10,978 bases of DNA from Clostridiales bacterium (GCA_020860025.1 JAJBVC010000062.1:1-10978), one strand, 5' to 3'. Shown: positions 1 to 7,069, numbered from the stretch's first letter. The notes: generated by a model from the letters alone, not told the origin. Translations and numbers: made by a program.

Positions 1-774
1 CTTTACAATAGCATTATCAAGATTTTTAAGTTTTTCAATGAGCAGTCCTTTTTTACACAGGCAATTTTTGTATTCAATTTGCGCAGTCTTTTCGATAAAA
101 CTGTAATCCTCAGCGGAATCGGCAACAAATACACCTATCGCTTTCTCATAATCGCTGTTAATCTCACAAAACTGCGGTAATAAAACATTTCTTATATAAT
201 TTCTGCTGTAAGAATTGTCATTATTGGTTGAATCTATACAGTAATCAATATTTTTTTCTTTACAAAATTCACGAATTTCAGATGAAGTACATTCAATAAG
301 CGGACGAATAATTTTACCCCTTACGGGAGAAATACCGCAAACACCCTTTAAACCACTTCCTCGTATCAGCCTAAAAACAGTGGTTTCTATACTGTCGGAA
401 AGACTGTGCGCCGTTGCTATTTTGTCACATTCCAAAGAATTGAAAAAATCATAGCGTACCTGTCTTGAATATTCTTCAACTCCCATTTTAGCTTCTTTTG
501 CTTCTTCAACTGCGTTAATTGATTTTATATGAAATACAATTTTGTTTCTTTTGCAAAAATCAGAAACAAACAAGGCATCCGACTCAGACTCCTCGCCTCG
601 TATTCCATGCTCAATGTGAGCAACTTCAATATCCAAATTATATTCGTCTCTTACTTCAAGCAAAATATTTAGCAGCGCCATTGAATCGGCACCGCCCGAT
701 ACTGCAATCAGCACACGCTCGCCGTAAGAGAGCATATTGTATTTTTTGATTGTACCGATAACCTTATTATTCAT
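1..774 (-). CDS. tilS: tRNA(Ile)-lysidine synthase TilS (3' end cut by window)
   Basis: TilS attaches lysine to C34 of the CAU anticodon of tRNA(Ile2) using ATP, so that the tRNA reads AUA instead of AUG; it acts in the cytoplasm and is normally essential. The 258 visible codons hold the N-terminal PP-loop ATPase domain: SGGADS at residues 26-31, AHIEHGIRG at 52-60 (family VNHGLR-like motif), TAH...ETTVFRLIRGSG at 121-141, and DSTNNDNSYSRNYIRN at 181-196. The C-terminal tRNA-binding part lies beyond the window. The start is ATG at 774. It overlaps the end of dnaB by 8 nt and has no clear Shine-Dalgarno sequence, so translational coupling to dnaB is inferred. It is the last visible gene of the rnj-rplI-dnaB-tilS run. 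The family call is firm from motifs; the reading frame is open to the window edge. Confidence 0.95.
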   Translation of the reverse strand, partial: MNNKVIGTIKKYNMLSYGERVLIAVSGGADSMALLNILLEVRDEYNLDIEVAHIEHGIRGEESESDALFVSDFCKRNKIVFHIKSINAVEEAKEAKMGVEEYSRQVRYDFFNSLECDKIATAHSLSDSIETTVFRLIRGSGLKGVCGISPVRGKIIRPLIECTSSEIREFCKEKNIDYCIDSTNNDNSYSRNYIRNVLLPQFCEINSDYEKAIGVFVADSAEDYSFIEKTAQIEYKNCLCKKGLLIEKLKNLDNAIVK

Positions 775-2137
775 AATTTGATTTATCTACAGAGCGAAAT
801 CTTGTAAATTCCTTATCAAACGTCATTTCAATGAAACCGACTGCTCCATGCCTGTTTTTAGCAATAATCAGTTCTGTCTTATTAGCGTCAATATCGTCCT
901 GCTGGTCATCCGAAACATCATTTTTATAATAATATTCACGATAGAGAAACATAACAATATCCGCATCTTGTTCGATAGAACCCGATTCTCTCAAATCGGC
1001 AAGCATAGGCTTATGATTTTTGCCGTGACCTTCAGTGCCTCTCGAAAGCTGAGCGCAACAAATTACGGGTATATTTAAATCCTTTGCCATCATTTTTAAA
1101 TTACGTGTAATCTCGGAAACTTCCTGAACTCTGTTTTCCTTTTTTGAAGCCGATGAAATTAAGCCGAGATAGTCAATAATAATGCAGTCAACATTTCTCA
1201 TTCTGCGTACTCTTGACTTAATTTCGGGAACAGTTATTGCCGAAGTATCATCAAGATACAATTCGACATCGTTAAACTGACCTGCCGCATTGCCGAGACG
1301 TACCCATTCATCATTTGTAAGCTCGCCTGTTTTAATTTTTTGAGATTCAACGCCCGCCTGCGATGAAAGCAAACGCTCTGCAAGCTGTTCTTTTGTCATT
1401 TCCAAGCTGAAAAATACGCATTTTTTTCGTGCGTTCATCGTTATGTTCTGTGCAAGATTAAGAGCAAAGCTTGTTTTACCCATAGCGGGACGAGCACCGA
1501 TAAGAATTAAATCAGATTTATTAAGACCGTTTATATATTTATCAAGCATTCCGAATCCTGTCGGAATACCTTTATATTTTTCTTTATCTTCTCCCGTTAT
1601 TTGAGCAAGCTTGCTGTATACGTCATTAACAATAACCTCGCTTATCTTTACAGGCCCGTTTACTTCCTTGCCCTGACGAATATTGTAAATCTGCTGTTCG
1701 GCATTATCAAGGATAAGCGACGCATCCGCCTCGCCACCTGTTGCCTGCTCAGTAATTTCAGCGGCAACAGTCACAAGTTTACGAAGATAGTATTGTTCCT
1801 TAACAATCTTTGCATAAGCTTCAACATTAGCTGTTGACGGAACGGACTGTGCAAGCTGAAGCAAATACTCACGTCCGCCGGAAACGTCATAAAGTCCCTC
1901 TTTTGCAAGAGCGTCGGCAATAATAACAGGGTCAATTCCTTTAGAATTATTGTCAAGAAGCATCATTGTGCTGAAAATTGCACGGTGCTGCGGCATATAA
2001 AAGCAGTCTGCGTTAATATGAATTATAACGTCTTTCATACAAGAAGGCTCAACAAATATACAGCCTAAAACGGACTGCTCCGCTTCAAGATTAAAAGGCA
2101 TATTTACTCCACTGAGTGAAGATATGTTTTCAGCCAT
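767..2137 (-). CDS. dnaB: Replicative DNA helicase DnaB (called DnaC in Bacillus)
   Basis: Hexameric 5'-3' helicase that unwinds DNA ahead of the replication fork and works with primase. The 456 aa length fits the family. The N-terminal primase-interacting domain covers roughly residues 12-115 (NLEAEQSVLG at 16-25), and the RecA-like motor follows from about 180. Visible motor motifs are Walker A GARPAMGKT (214-222), SLEM with the catalytic Glu 245, Walker B CIIIDYLGL (318-326), AQLSR (362-366), RESGSIEQDAD (383-393) and the arginine-finger region AKNRHG (426-431). No intein or insertion interrupts the P-loop or the DYLGL region. The start at 2137 is supported by GGAGG at 2145-2149, which lies inside the last codons of rplI; only 2 nt separate the two genes. 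rplI next to dnaB is a common Firmicutes arrangement. Confidence 0.98.
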   Translation of the reverse strand: MAENISSLSGVNMPFNLEAEQSVLGCIFVEPSCMKDVIIHINADCFYMPQHRAIFSTMMLLDNNSKGIDPVIIADALAKEGLYDVSGGREYLLQLAQSVPSTANVEAYAKIVKEQYYLRKLVTVAAEITEQATGGEADASLILDNAEQQIYNIRQGKEVNGPVKISEVIVNDVYSKLAQITGEDKEKYKGIPTGFGMLDKYINGLNKSDLILIGARPAMGKTSFALNLAQNITMNARKKCVFFSLEMTKEQLAERLLSSQAGVESQKIKTGELTNDEWVRLGNAAGQFNDVELYLDDTSAITVPEIKSRVRRMRNVDCIIIDYLGLISSASKKENRVQEVSEITRNLKMMAKDLNIPVICCAQLSRGTEGHGKNHKPMLADLRESGSIEQDADIVMFLYREYYYKNDVSDDQQDDIDANKTELIIAKNRHGAVGFIEMTFDKEFTRFRSVDKSNYE

Positions 2138-2139
2138 AA

Positions 2140-2583
2140 TTAAGCCTCCGATACTTGTACAAATATCTTTGCGGAAATTCCCTGGTATATTTTCACTTCA
2201 GCCTCAACAGTGCCAAAGGCTTTAATATCTTCCATAACAATTTTACGTTTATCAATATCTATTGCAAGTTCATCTTTAATCCTTTTTGCAACGTCTTTAG
2301 ATGTAACGGAACCGAAAAGCTTGCCGTTAGCGCCGGCTCTTGCCTTAACTTTAAAAGTTTTGCCGTTAAGCTTATCGGCGTCCGCCTGAGCGGCTTTAAC
2401 CTCTTCTGCCTTATGAAATTTTTTAGCAGACTCTTTGCTGTTAAATTCATTCATTGCCGACGCATTAGCCTCAACAGCCAAGCCCTTTGGAAATAAAAAG
2501 TTTCTTGCATAACCGTCAGAAGCATTTACAAGGTCGCCTTTTTTGCCAAGACTTTTAACATCCTGTTTTAAAATAACTTTCAT
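2140..2583 (-). CDS. rplI: 50S ribosomal protein L9
   Basis: L9 binds 23S rRNA near the base of the L1 stalk and influences reading-frame maintenance. The 147 aa product begins [19 protein letters not shown] and carries the family signature [25 protein letters not shown] core (about residues 16-36), then a long charged helix linker (about 45-75) and a C-terminal domain with [10 protein letters not shown]. The start was set at ATG 2583 because family members begin at MKVIL. The open frame extends upstream to ATG 2616, which would add 11 residues ([11 protein letters not shown]) and has AAAGGA 10 nt before it, whereas ATG 2583 has only a weak GGAAA. The longer form therefore cannot be excluded. 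The gene sits 2 nt before dnaB and behind a 166-nt leader with an inverted repeat. Confidence 0.96.
   Translation of the reverse strand: MKVILKQDVKSLGKKGDLVNASDGYARNFLFPKGLAVEANASAMNEFNSKESAKKFHKAEEVKAAQADADKLNGKTFKVKARAGANGKLFGSVTSKDVAKRIKDELAIDIDKRKIVMEDIKAFGTVEAEVKIYQGISAKIFVQVSEA
2145..2149 (-). promoter_or_regulatory. Ribosome binding site of dnaB inside rplI
   Basis: GGAGG on the minus strand ends 7 nt before the dnaB ATG and overlaps the final rplI codons (Glu-Ala-stop). This suggests coupled translation of L9 and DnaB. Confidence 0.75.
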
Positions 2584-2601
2584 ATTGATTTCCATAGCCT
2601 T

Positions 2602-2654
2602 TCCGGCTACAAACATTAATTTAAAATCCTTTAATACGCCTTATTGTAGCCGGA
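2602..2654 (-). repeat. 11-bp perfect inverted repeat in the rplI leader
   Basis: On the minus strand TCCGGCTACAA (2654 to 2644) is followed, after 31 nt, by its exact reverse complement TTGTAGCCGGA (2612 to 2602). The second arm ends 18 nt before the rplI ATG and is followed at once by AAGG. If transcribed from rnj read-through, it would form a stem next to the rplI ribosome binding region and could gate translation. Alternatively TACAAT within the first arm could be a -10 box (with a poor -35), making the arms protein-binding sites on DNA. The repeat is seen directly; its role is inferred. Confidence 0.6.
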
Positions 2655-2722
2655 TAAGACGTATACGGAAATTGAGTTTCTTCAAAATTATGCCGTCAGC
2701 AAATTTTGAATGCTTACAATCT

Positions 2723-2746
2723 ATCAGTGTGATTCATCACGCTGAT
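2723..2746 (-). terminator. Hairpin just after rnj, weak or partial terminator
   Basis: Ten-base arms 2723-2732 and 2737-2746 enclose a 4-base loop, starting 3 nt past the rnj stop. In the minus-strand RNA one pair is a C-A mismatch, and the following bases (AGATTGTAAGC) are not a real U tract. It may stabilise the rnj 3' end or allow partial read-through into rplI rather than stop transcription fully. Confidence 0.35.
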
Positions 2747-2749
2747 TTC

Positions 2750-4534
2750 CTATATTTCCATCAAAATCGGAAGTACCATCGGACTGCGTTTTGTTTTTTC
2801 ATACATAAGTTTTGAAATTTCATCACGCAGTTTTGTTTTCACTGTATTCCAATCACGATAATTATTATCGTAATTTTTATCTATAACATGGCACGCCAAA
2901 TCACGTGCCGAATTCATAAGTTCCTCATTTTGACGAACGAATACAAACCCTCTTGAAACAATATCGGGACCGCTTACGACAGTTCCTGTTTTACTGTCAA
3001 TAGTTGCAACAACTATTATGATTCCGTCTCTGGACAAATGTTTTCTGTCGTTTAACACAATATCTCCGACGTCGCCGACGCCTATACCGTCAACGTATAT
3101 CTCGCCTGAGGGAACATCACCAAGTGATCTTATACCCCTATTGGAAATTTCAATATGATTTCCTATATTGCCGATAAAAATGTTTTTCTTGCTGATTCCC
3201 ATACTTTCGGCAAGATGTGAATGTTTTTGCAAATGCTTTTGCTCGCCGTGAACAGGAATGAAATATTTTGGCTTGACAAGCCCCATCATCAGTTTTAACT
3301 CTTCCTGGCAGGCGTGACCCGAAACGTGGACATCGTACATTTTTTCATATATTACCTCAACGCCGTGCTTCATAAGTTCGTTTACTACATTGCCTACCAT
3401 TTTTTCATTTCCCGGTATAGGCGTTGCGGAAATAATAACGTAATCATTAGGTGTCAAAGTAACCTTACGATGCTCGCCGAACGCAATTTTAGTAAGAGCT
3501 GACATTGGCTCTCCCTGTGAGCCTGTTGTGATTATAACTAATTTATCATCGGGATAGTTGCGAATCATATCTATGCTTATAATGATATTTTGCGGTACTC
3601 TGAGATAGCCGAGCTCTTCGCCGACTTGAACAAGATTTTCAAGACTCCTGCCGACAACCGCAACCTTACGCCCTCTTGACTGAGCAACGTCGATAATCTG
3701 CTGAACACGATGAATATTTGAAGCAAATGTTGCAACTACAATTCTCTTGCTCTTAGCCTTTCTGAAAAGAAGTTCAAATGATTCACCAACCGATTTTTCA
3801 CTCGGAGTATATCCGGGTCTTTCGGCATTGGTGGAATCAGAAAGAAGTGCAAGAACGCCCTTTTTGCCGTATTCCGCAAAGCGGGATAAATCAATCATAT
3901 CGCCGTCAACAGGCGTTGTATCAATTTTAAAATCGCCGGTTTGAATAATAGTTCCGGCAGGGCAACTGATTGCAAGCCCTACAGCGTCGGGAATTGAATG
4001 ATTAACGTGAATCATCTCAACGTTAAATGAGCCGAGCTTTATACTGTCTCTCGGTTTAACCTCAATAAGCTTTGCGCTTGAAAGAAGCTTATGCTCCTCA
4101 AGCTTGCCTTTGATAAGACCTATAGTAAGTTTTGTTGCATAAATCGGAATATTTACTTTTTTAAGTAAATAAGCGATAGCACCGATATGATCCTCGTGAC
4201 CGTGTGTGATTATAATTCCTTTGATTTTTTTAATATTATTCTCTACATAAGTGAAATCGGGAATTACAACGTCAACACCGGGTAAATCCGAATCTGGGAA
4301 AGCAATACCGCAGTCAACTATAAACATATCGTTTCCGTACTCATAAATCGTCATATTCTTTCCGATTTCATTCATACCGCCCAAAAAGGCAATACGAACA
4401 GACTCCTTAACCGTCTGCGTTGTCGGCGGCTTTGGAGTTTTCTTATTAGGCGCCTTGCGATAAGTTATAAAACGCTTTGAGGAATTCCGTTTTCCCTTGG
4501 CGTCCTTACCGTTTGGCTTATTTTGATATGGCAT
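2750..4534 (-). CDS. rnj: Ribonuclease J
   Basis: Metallo-beta-lactamase/beta-CASP ribonuclease with endo- and 5'-3' exonuclease activity, central to mRNA decay and RNA maturation in bacteria of this type. In the 594 aa product, an N-terminal basic, proline/lysine-rich tail of about 45 residues precedes the catalytic core. Metal-binding motifs are THGHEDH (110-116), VNHSIPDA (177-184, His 179), TGDFKID with Asp 201, and PVHGE (427-431). The beta-CASP region includes SDSTNAERPG and TGSQGEPMSAL, and the RNase J C-terminal domain begins near 480. The start was placed at ATG 4534 because GGAGG at 4546-4550 precedes it by 11 nt. The in-frame ATG at 4552 overlaps that same GGAGG, has no binding site of its own, and would add only 6 residues. 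Length exceeds the roughly 555 aa of Bacillus RNase J1 mainly through the N-terminal tail. Whether it is J1-like or J2-like cannot be told here. Confidence 0.96.
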   Translation of the reverse strand: MPYQNKPNGKDAKGKRNSSKRFITYRKAPNKKTPKPPTTQTVKESVRIAFLGGMNEIGKNMTIYEYGNDMFIVDCGIAFPDSDLPGVDVVIPDFTYVENNIKKIKGIIITHGHEDHIGAIAYLLKKVNIPIYATKLTIGLIKGKLEEHKLLSSAKLIEVKPRDSIKLGSFNVEMIHVNHSIPDAVGLAISCPAGTIIQTGDFKIDTTPVDGDMIDLSRFAEYGKKGVLALLSDSTNAERPGYTPSEKSVGESFELLFRKAKSKRIVVATFASNIHRVQQIIDVAQSRGRKVAVVGRSLENLVQVGEELGYLRVPQNIIISIDMIRNYPDDKLVIITTGSQGEPMSALTKIAFGEHRKVTLTPNDYVIISATPIPGNEKMVGNVVNELMKHGVEVIYEKMYDVHVSGHACQEELKLMMGLVKPKYFIPVHGEQKHLQKHSHLAESMGISKKNIFIGNIGNHIEISNRGIRSLGDVPSGEIYVDGIGVGDVGDIVLNDRKHLSRDGIIIVVATIDSKTGTVVSGPDIVSRGFVFVRQNEELMNSARDLACHVIDKNYDNNYRDWNTVKTKLRDEISKLMYEKTKRSPMVLPILMEI

Positions 4535-4592
4535 TAAATCTATTACCTCCATTTTAAATGCATATTTTTCCGTTCAACAAGAATGTTAGAAT

Positions 4593-4621
4593 ATAATAAT
4601 TGATAAACGGTCTCTTGTCAA
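4593..4621 (-). promoter_or_regulatory. Sigma-A type promoter of rnj
   Basis: On the minus strand a perfect TTGACA (-35, 4616-4621) and TATTAT (-10, 4593-4598) are separated by exactly 17 nt. Transcription would start near 4586, giving a leader of about 50 nt. This is one of the best promoter matches in the window and probably drives rnj and, by read-through, rplI-dnaB-tilS. Confidence 0.8.
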
Positions 4622-4633
4622 GTTGGTTATATA

Positions 4634-4662
4634 TTGATTATTACCAAAATTTGTGGTAAAAT
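4634..4662 (+). promoter_or_regulatory. Sigma-A type promoter of rnhA
   Basis: TTGATT (-35, 4634-4639), a 17-nt spacer and TAAAAT (-10, 4657-4662) with an extended -10 TG at 4654-4655. Transcription would start near 4669. The TTG of the -35 box opens a longer in-frame rnhA reading frame, but that frame starts upstream of the likely transcript start. The -35 boxes of this promoter and the rnj promoter lie 12 bp apart on opposite strands. Confidence 0.7.
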
Positions 4663-4714
4663 TAAGTATCAAAGCAAAAGCATAAGAAATAAATTTTTCA
4701 AACGAGGTTTCTTT

Positions 4715-5149
4715 ATGAAAAAAGTTGAAATATACACCGACGGCGCTTGCAGCGGAAATCCCGGCAAAGGCGGCTGGGGCGCTGTACTTGTTTACGGTAA
4801 GGCGGAAAAGGAAATAAGCGGCGGTGAAAAAGAAACAACAAATAACAGAATGGAACTCACAGCTGTAATCGAAGCATTAAAGCTTCTAAAAGAACCGTGT
4901 GAAGTCCTTTTGACTACCGATTCAAAATATGTATGTGATTCCGTTTCAAAAGGATGGGTATACTCATGGCAAAAAAACGGCTGGAAAAAGGCTGATAAAA
5001 AGCCTGCTCTTAACATTGATTTATGGCAGGAACTCCTAATGCTCCTTAAAAGACACAATGTAACTTTCAACTGGGTTAAAGGGCACAACGGTCATCCGTA
5101 TAACGAACGATGTGACAGCCTTGCGGTACAGTATTACCAAAACTTATAA
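4715..5149 (+). CDS. rnhA: Ribonuclease HI
   Basis: Cleaves the RNA strand of RNA-DNA hybrids, removing R-loops and primer remnants. The 144 aa product is a compact, single-domain RNase HI without an N-terminal hybrid-binding domain. Catalytic residues line up as Asp 9 ([11 protein letters not shown]), Glu 47 (NNRMELTAV), Asp 69 (TTDSKYV), His 124 (VKGHNGH) and Asp 134 (NERCDSLA). The basic protrusion ([12 protein letters not shown], 89-100) typical of E. coli-like RNase HI is present. The start at 4715 is set by GAGG at 4704-4707 with 7-nt spacing; upstream in-frame codons lie inside the promoter. The gene is monocistronic, divergent from rnj and convergent with the membrane-protein gene at 5258-5917. 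Confidence 0.97.
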   Translation: MKKVEIYTDGACSGNPGKGGWGAVLVYGKAEKEISGGEKETTNNRMELTAVIEALKLLKEPCEVLLTTDSKYVCDSVSKGWVYSWQKNGWKKADKKPALNIDLWQELLMLLKRHNVTFNWVKGHNGHPYNERCDSLAVQYYQNL

Positions 5150-5188
5150 CATCCGCAACACCTTAGCAAAATTACATATTGTATTAAC

Positions 5189-5222
5189 AGTTGACCTTGC
5201 CCCTTTTTAAGCAAGGTCAATT
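5189..5222. terminator. Bidirectional terminator between rnhA and the membrane-protein gene
   Basis: TTGACCTTGC (5191-5200) and GCAAGGTCAA (5211-5220) form a perfect 10-bp stem around a 10-base loop, with two further possible pairs outside. It lies between two convergent genes, 40 nt after rnhA and about 36 nt after the other gene. Tails are only moderately U-rich on each strand, so efficiency is uncertain. Confidence 0.7.
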
Positions 5223-5257
5223 ACCTTTAAATGCTAAATTAACTACATTTAAAAAAT

Positions 5258-5917
5258 TTATTCGTCATCACTGTTTGCCGTTGTGGTTTTCTTTGCGGTC
5301 GTTTTACTATCAGACGACTTTTTGGTAGTTGTTGTAGTTGTGGTCGTCGTAATATTTTCATATTTTGAAACCAATCCCGATGATACAATATGCATAATTT
5401 CGTAGCTTATATTATACTCGGAAAGAAGAGATAGCACTTCATAATTAAGGAAGTTACTGTCTGCGGATTCATCCTGAATAACAAACGACGTGCCCTCACT
5501 AAGATATTTAATTTTACGTTCAAGCTGTGAAATATCATCGAGCTCTTCGCCCTCAAAGAAAATATAAGTACCCTTGATTGTAATAATTCCCTCAAATTCA
5601 TTTGCAGCCTGAGTTGTATATGACTTTTTAGTTGTCGTTGTCGATTCCTTTTCGCCGAAGTTTATTTTACCTGATTGATACAAGGCAATCGTAACTGCGA
5701 CCGCGATGGCAATAAAAGCAAACAATACCCATTTCCACGAATTATTTTTCTTTTCTTTTTTAAAGCGGTGACGCTCAAGTGTCGGCTCATCGGATGAATC
5801 ATCGGAATGTGTTGAGTTCATAGTAAGATCGCCGGCAGTTTCCTGATATGACGCATCTGATTTTTTATGTACAACCAATGGGCTATCGAGTGTTTCTTCA
5901 ATAATTTCTTCGTCCAT
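5258..5917 (-). CDS. Single-pass membrane protein with Thr-rich linkers, unknown function
   Basis: I do not recognise a named family. The 219 aa product has an acidic, Ser/Thr-rich cytoplasmic N-terminus (1-48), a basic stretch RHRFKKEKK (49-57), one hydrophobic membrane segment (about 61-80, WKWVLFAFIAIAVAVTIALY), a Thr-rich linker (92-103), a folded outer domain (about 108-180), and a tail with nine consecutive Thr (190-198) followed by Lys/Thr/Ser and an acidic end. Positive charges before the membrane segment predict the C-terminus outside. The outer domain reads as strand (IITIKGTYIFFEG), helix (DISQLERKIKYLSEG), strand (TSFVIQDES), helix (NYEVLSLLSEYN), strand (ISYEIMHIVS), which resembles the ExbD/TolR periplasmic fold; this is an inference from pattern only. 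The start at 5917 has AGGAG 5 nt upstream. It is transcribed alone and divergently from the ROK kinase gene. Confidence 0.85.
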   Translation of the reverse strand: MDEEIIEETLDSPLVVHKKSDASYQETAGDLTMNSTHSDDSSDEPTLERHRFKKEKKNNSWKWVLFAFIAIAVAVTIALYQSGKINFGEKESTTTTKKSYTTQAANEFEGIITIKGTYIFFEGEELDDISQLERKIKYLSEGTSFVIQDESADSNFLNYEVLSLLSEYNISYEIMHIVSSGLVSKYENITTTTTTTTTKKSSDSKTTAKKTTTANSDDE

Positions 5918-5965
5918 AATTGCTCCTGTAATACTTAAAAAGAATATATATACAATAGTAGAGAT

Positions 5966-5994
5966 ATTTTAACATAAAATAATTCTATTTTCAA
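5966..5994 (-). promoter_or_regulatory. Promoter of the Thr-rich membrane-protein gene
   Basis: Minus-strand TTGAAA (-35, 5989-5994), a 17-nt spacer and TAAAAT (-10, 5966-5971) with an extended -10 TG one base before it. Transcription would start near 5959, giving a leader of about 40 nt. Confidence 0.7.
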
Positions 5995-6006
5995 TAACTA
6001 TTGAAA
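5989..6006. repeat. 18-bp palindrome joining two divergent -35 boxes
   Basis: TTTCAATAACTATTGAAA has perfect 8-bp arms around a central AC. Each arm contains the TTGAAA -35 box of one of the two divergent promoters, 6 bp apart. It may be a shared operator for a dimeric regulator, or simply two identical -35 boxes facing away from each other with matching flanking TA bases. Confidence 0.5.
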
Positions 6007-6029
6007 TTAATTAACAAAAGTGATACAAT
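6001..6029 (+). promoter_or_regulatory. Promoter of the ROK kinase gene
   Basis: TTGAAA (-35, 6001-6006), a 17-nt spacer and TACAAT (-10, 6024-6029) with an extended -10 TG at 6021-6022. Transcription would start near 6036, leaving a leader of about 27 nt before the ATG at 6063. Confidence 0.7.
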
Positions 6030-6062
6030 TAAGAAAATATGGGGTAAGGCAGGAGCATGGCA

Positions 6063-6956
6063 ATGAAAATTTTAGCGTTTGACATAGGCGGAACAAATAT
6101 TAAATACGCTTTTTGCGATGAAAATTTTGTTTTAAGCGACAAGAAAACCATCCCCACCGAAGCTCATCTCGGCGGTCAGCATCTTGTAAATAAGATTATA
6201 TCTATCATTGAGGAAAATGATGATATTGACCGTGTTGCCGTTTCAACAGCGGGACAGGTAGACAGTAAAAACGGAATTGTTGTTTATTCGACCGGTAATA
6301 TTCCCTATTATACAGGAATGATGATAAAGAAAATCATCGAAAACAAGACAGGCATTCCGACATATGTTGAAAATGACGTTAACGCTTTTGCTGCCGGCGA
6401 GGCAAAATTCGGAGCAGGAAAAGGCAAGTCGGATTTTCTCTGCCTAACCTACGGAACAGGCATCGGCGGAGCGCTGTATCTTGACAATAAGCTTTATAAG
6501 GGTATGGGTTCATCGGCAGGTGAATTCGGTCATATGATTACTCACGCCGGCGGTAAGCAGTGCACCTGCGGCGGCGAGGGTTGCTATGAATGCTACGCCT
6601 CAACAAAAGCGCTCGTTGAATCCGTTAACAAGGCTAATTCTACAAATCTTAATTCATTTGAAATTTTTGAAAAGGAAAATTTTGAAAAGCCTGAAATTCG
6701 TTCGGTAATTGATAAGTGGATTGACGAAATGATTATTGGACTGATTAACATAATTTATATTTTTAATCCTCCTCTTATCATTCTCGGCGGCGGAATTATG
6801 AACGAGGATTACGTTATTGATTTGATTGACAGAAAAATTTACAACATCCTTATGGATAATTTCAGGGATGTAAACATCGTTCGTTCAAAGCTTGGAAGCG
6901 ACGCAGCATTACTTGGAGTTGCGGCGCAGGCGGCAAACCTTAAAAACATTTCATAA
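6063..6956 (+). CDS. ROK-family sugar kinase
   Basis: Cytoplasmic ATP-dependent kinase that phosphorylates a hexose or related sugar. The 297 aa product shows the phosphate loop DIGGTN (7-12), the catalytic region ENDVNAFAAGE with Asp 105, the second ATP loop GTGIGG (131-136), and the complete ROK zinc site: GEFGHM with His 157, then Cys 167, Cys 169 and Cys 174 in CTCGGEGCYE. LGGGI (241-245) is the adenosine-binding loop. No N-terminal helix-turn-helix is present, so it is a kinase rather than a ROK repressor. The start ATG 6063 is preferred over ATG 6057 because AGGAG at 6051-6055 lies 7 nt before the first and only 1 nt before the second. Substrate cannot be assigned: glucose, a beta-glucoside, N-acetylmannosamine or another sugar are all possible, and no transporter or glycosidase gene adjoins it. 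Confidence 0.93.
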   Translation: MKILAFDIGGTNIKYAFCDENFVLSDKKTIPTEAHLGGQHLVNKIISIIEENDDIDRVAVSTAGQVDSKNGIVVYSTGNIPYYTGMMIKKIIENKTGIPTYVENDVNAFAAGEAKFGAGKGKSDFLCLTYGTGIGGALYLDNKLYKGMGSSAGEFGHMITHAGGKQCTCGGEGCYECYASTKALVESVNKANSTNLNSFEIFEKENFEKPEIRSVIDKWIDEMIIGLINIIYIFNPPLIILGGGIMNEDYVIDLIDRKIYNILMDNFRDVNIVRSKLGSDAALLGVAAQAANLKNIS

Positions 6957-6980
6957 TCCGAACGACTGAATATTTTACGC

Positions 6981-7014
6981 AAAAAGCGAGTGAAATTACT
7001 TGCTTTTTTGTTTT
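6981..7014 (+). terminator. Intrinsic terminator of the ROK kinase gene
   Basis: An 11-bp stem (6981-6991 with 6998-7008, one G-U pair) with loop GAAATT is followed by a run of T interrupted by one G to 7014. The A-rich 5' arm and T tract are classic for Rho-independent termination. It begins 24 nt after the kinase stop and separates it from recD2. Confidence 0.88.
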
Positions 7015-7069
7015 ATGACTCGTTGTTTTACTAAGCATTAACGTTACCGATTTGAGCAAGGAAAAATTT

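Noticed and set aside
2155..2496. 113-codon plus-strand frame opposite rplI
   Set aside because: It is fully antisense to a well-supported ribosomal protein gene and has no known motif.
4634..4714. N-terminal extension of RNase HI starting at TTG 4634
   Set aside because: The TTG is part of the predicted -35 box, the extension has no family counterpart, and ATG 4715 has a well-spaced GAGG.
5290..5350. Possible microsatellite encoding the poly-Thr run
   Set aside because: The Thr codons are mixed, so there is no uniform triplet repeat at DNA level.
7010..7069. Promoter for recD2 downstream of the kinase terminator
   Set aside because: TTGTTT elements are present but none has a -10 box at 16-18 nt, so no promoter could be supported although one is expected nearby.
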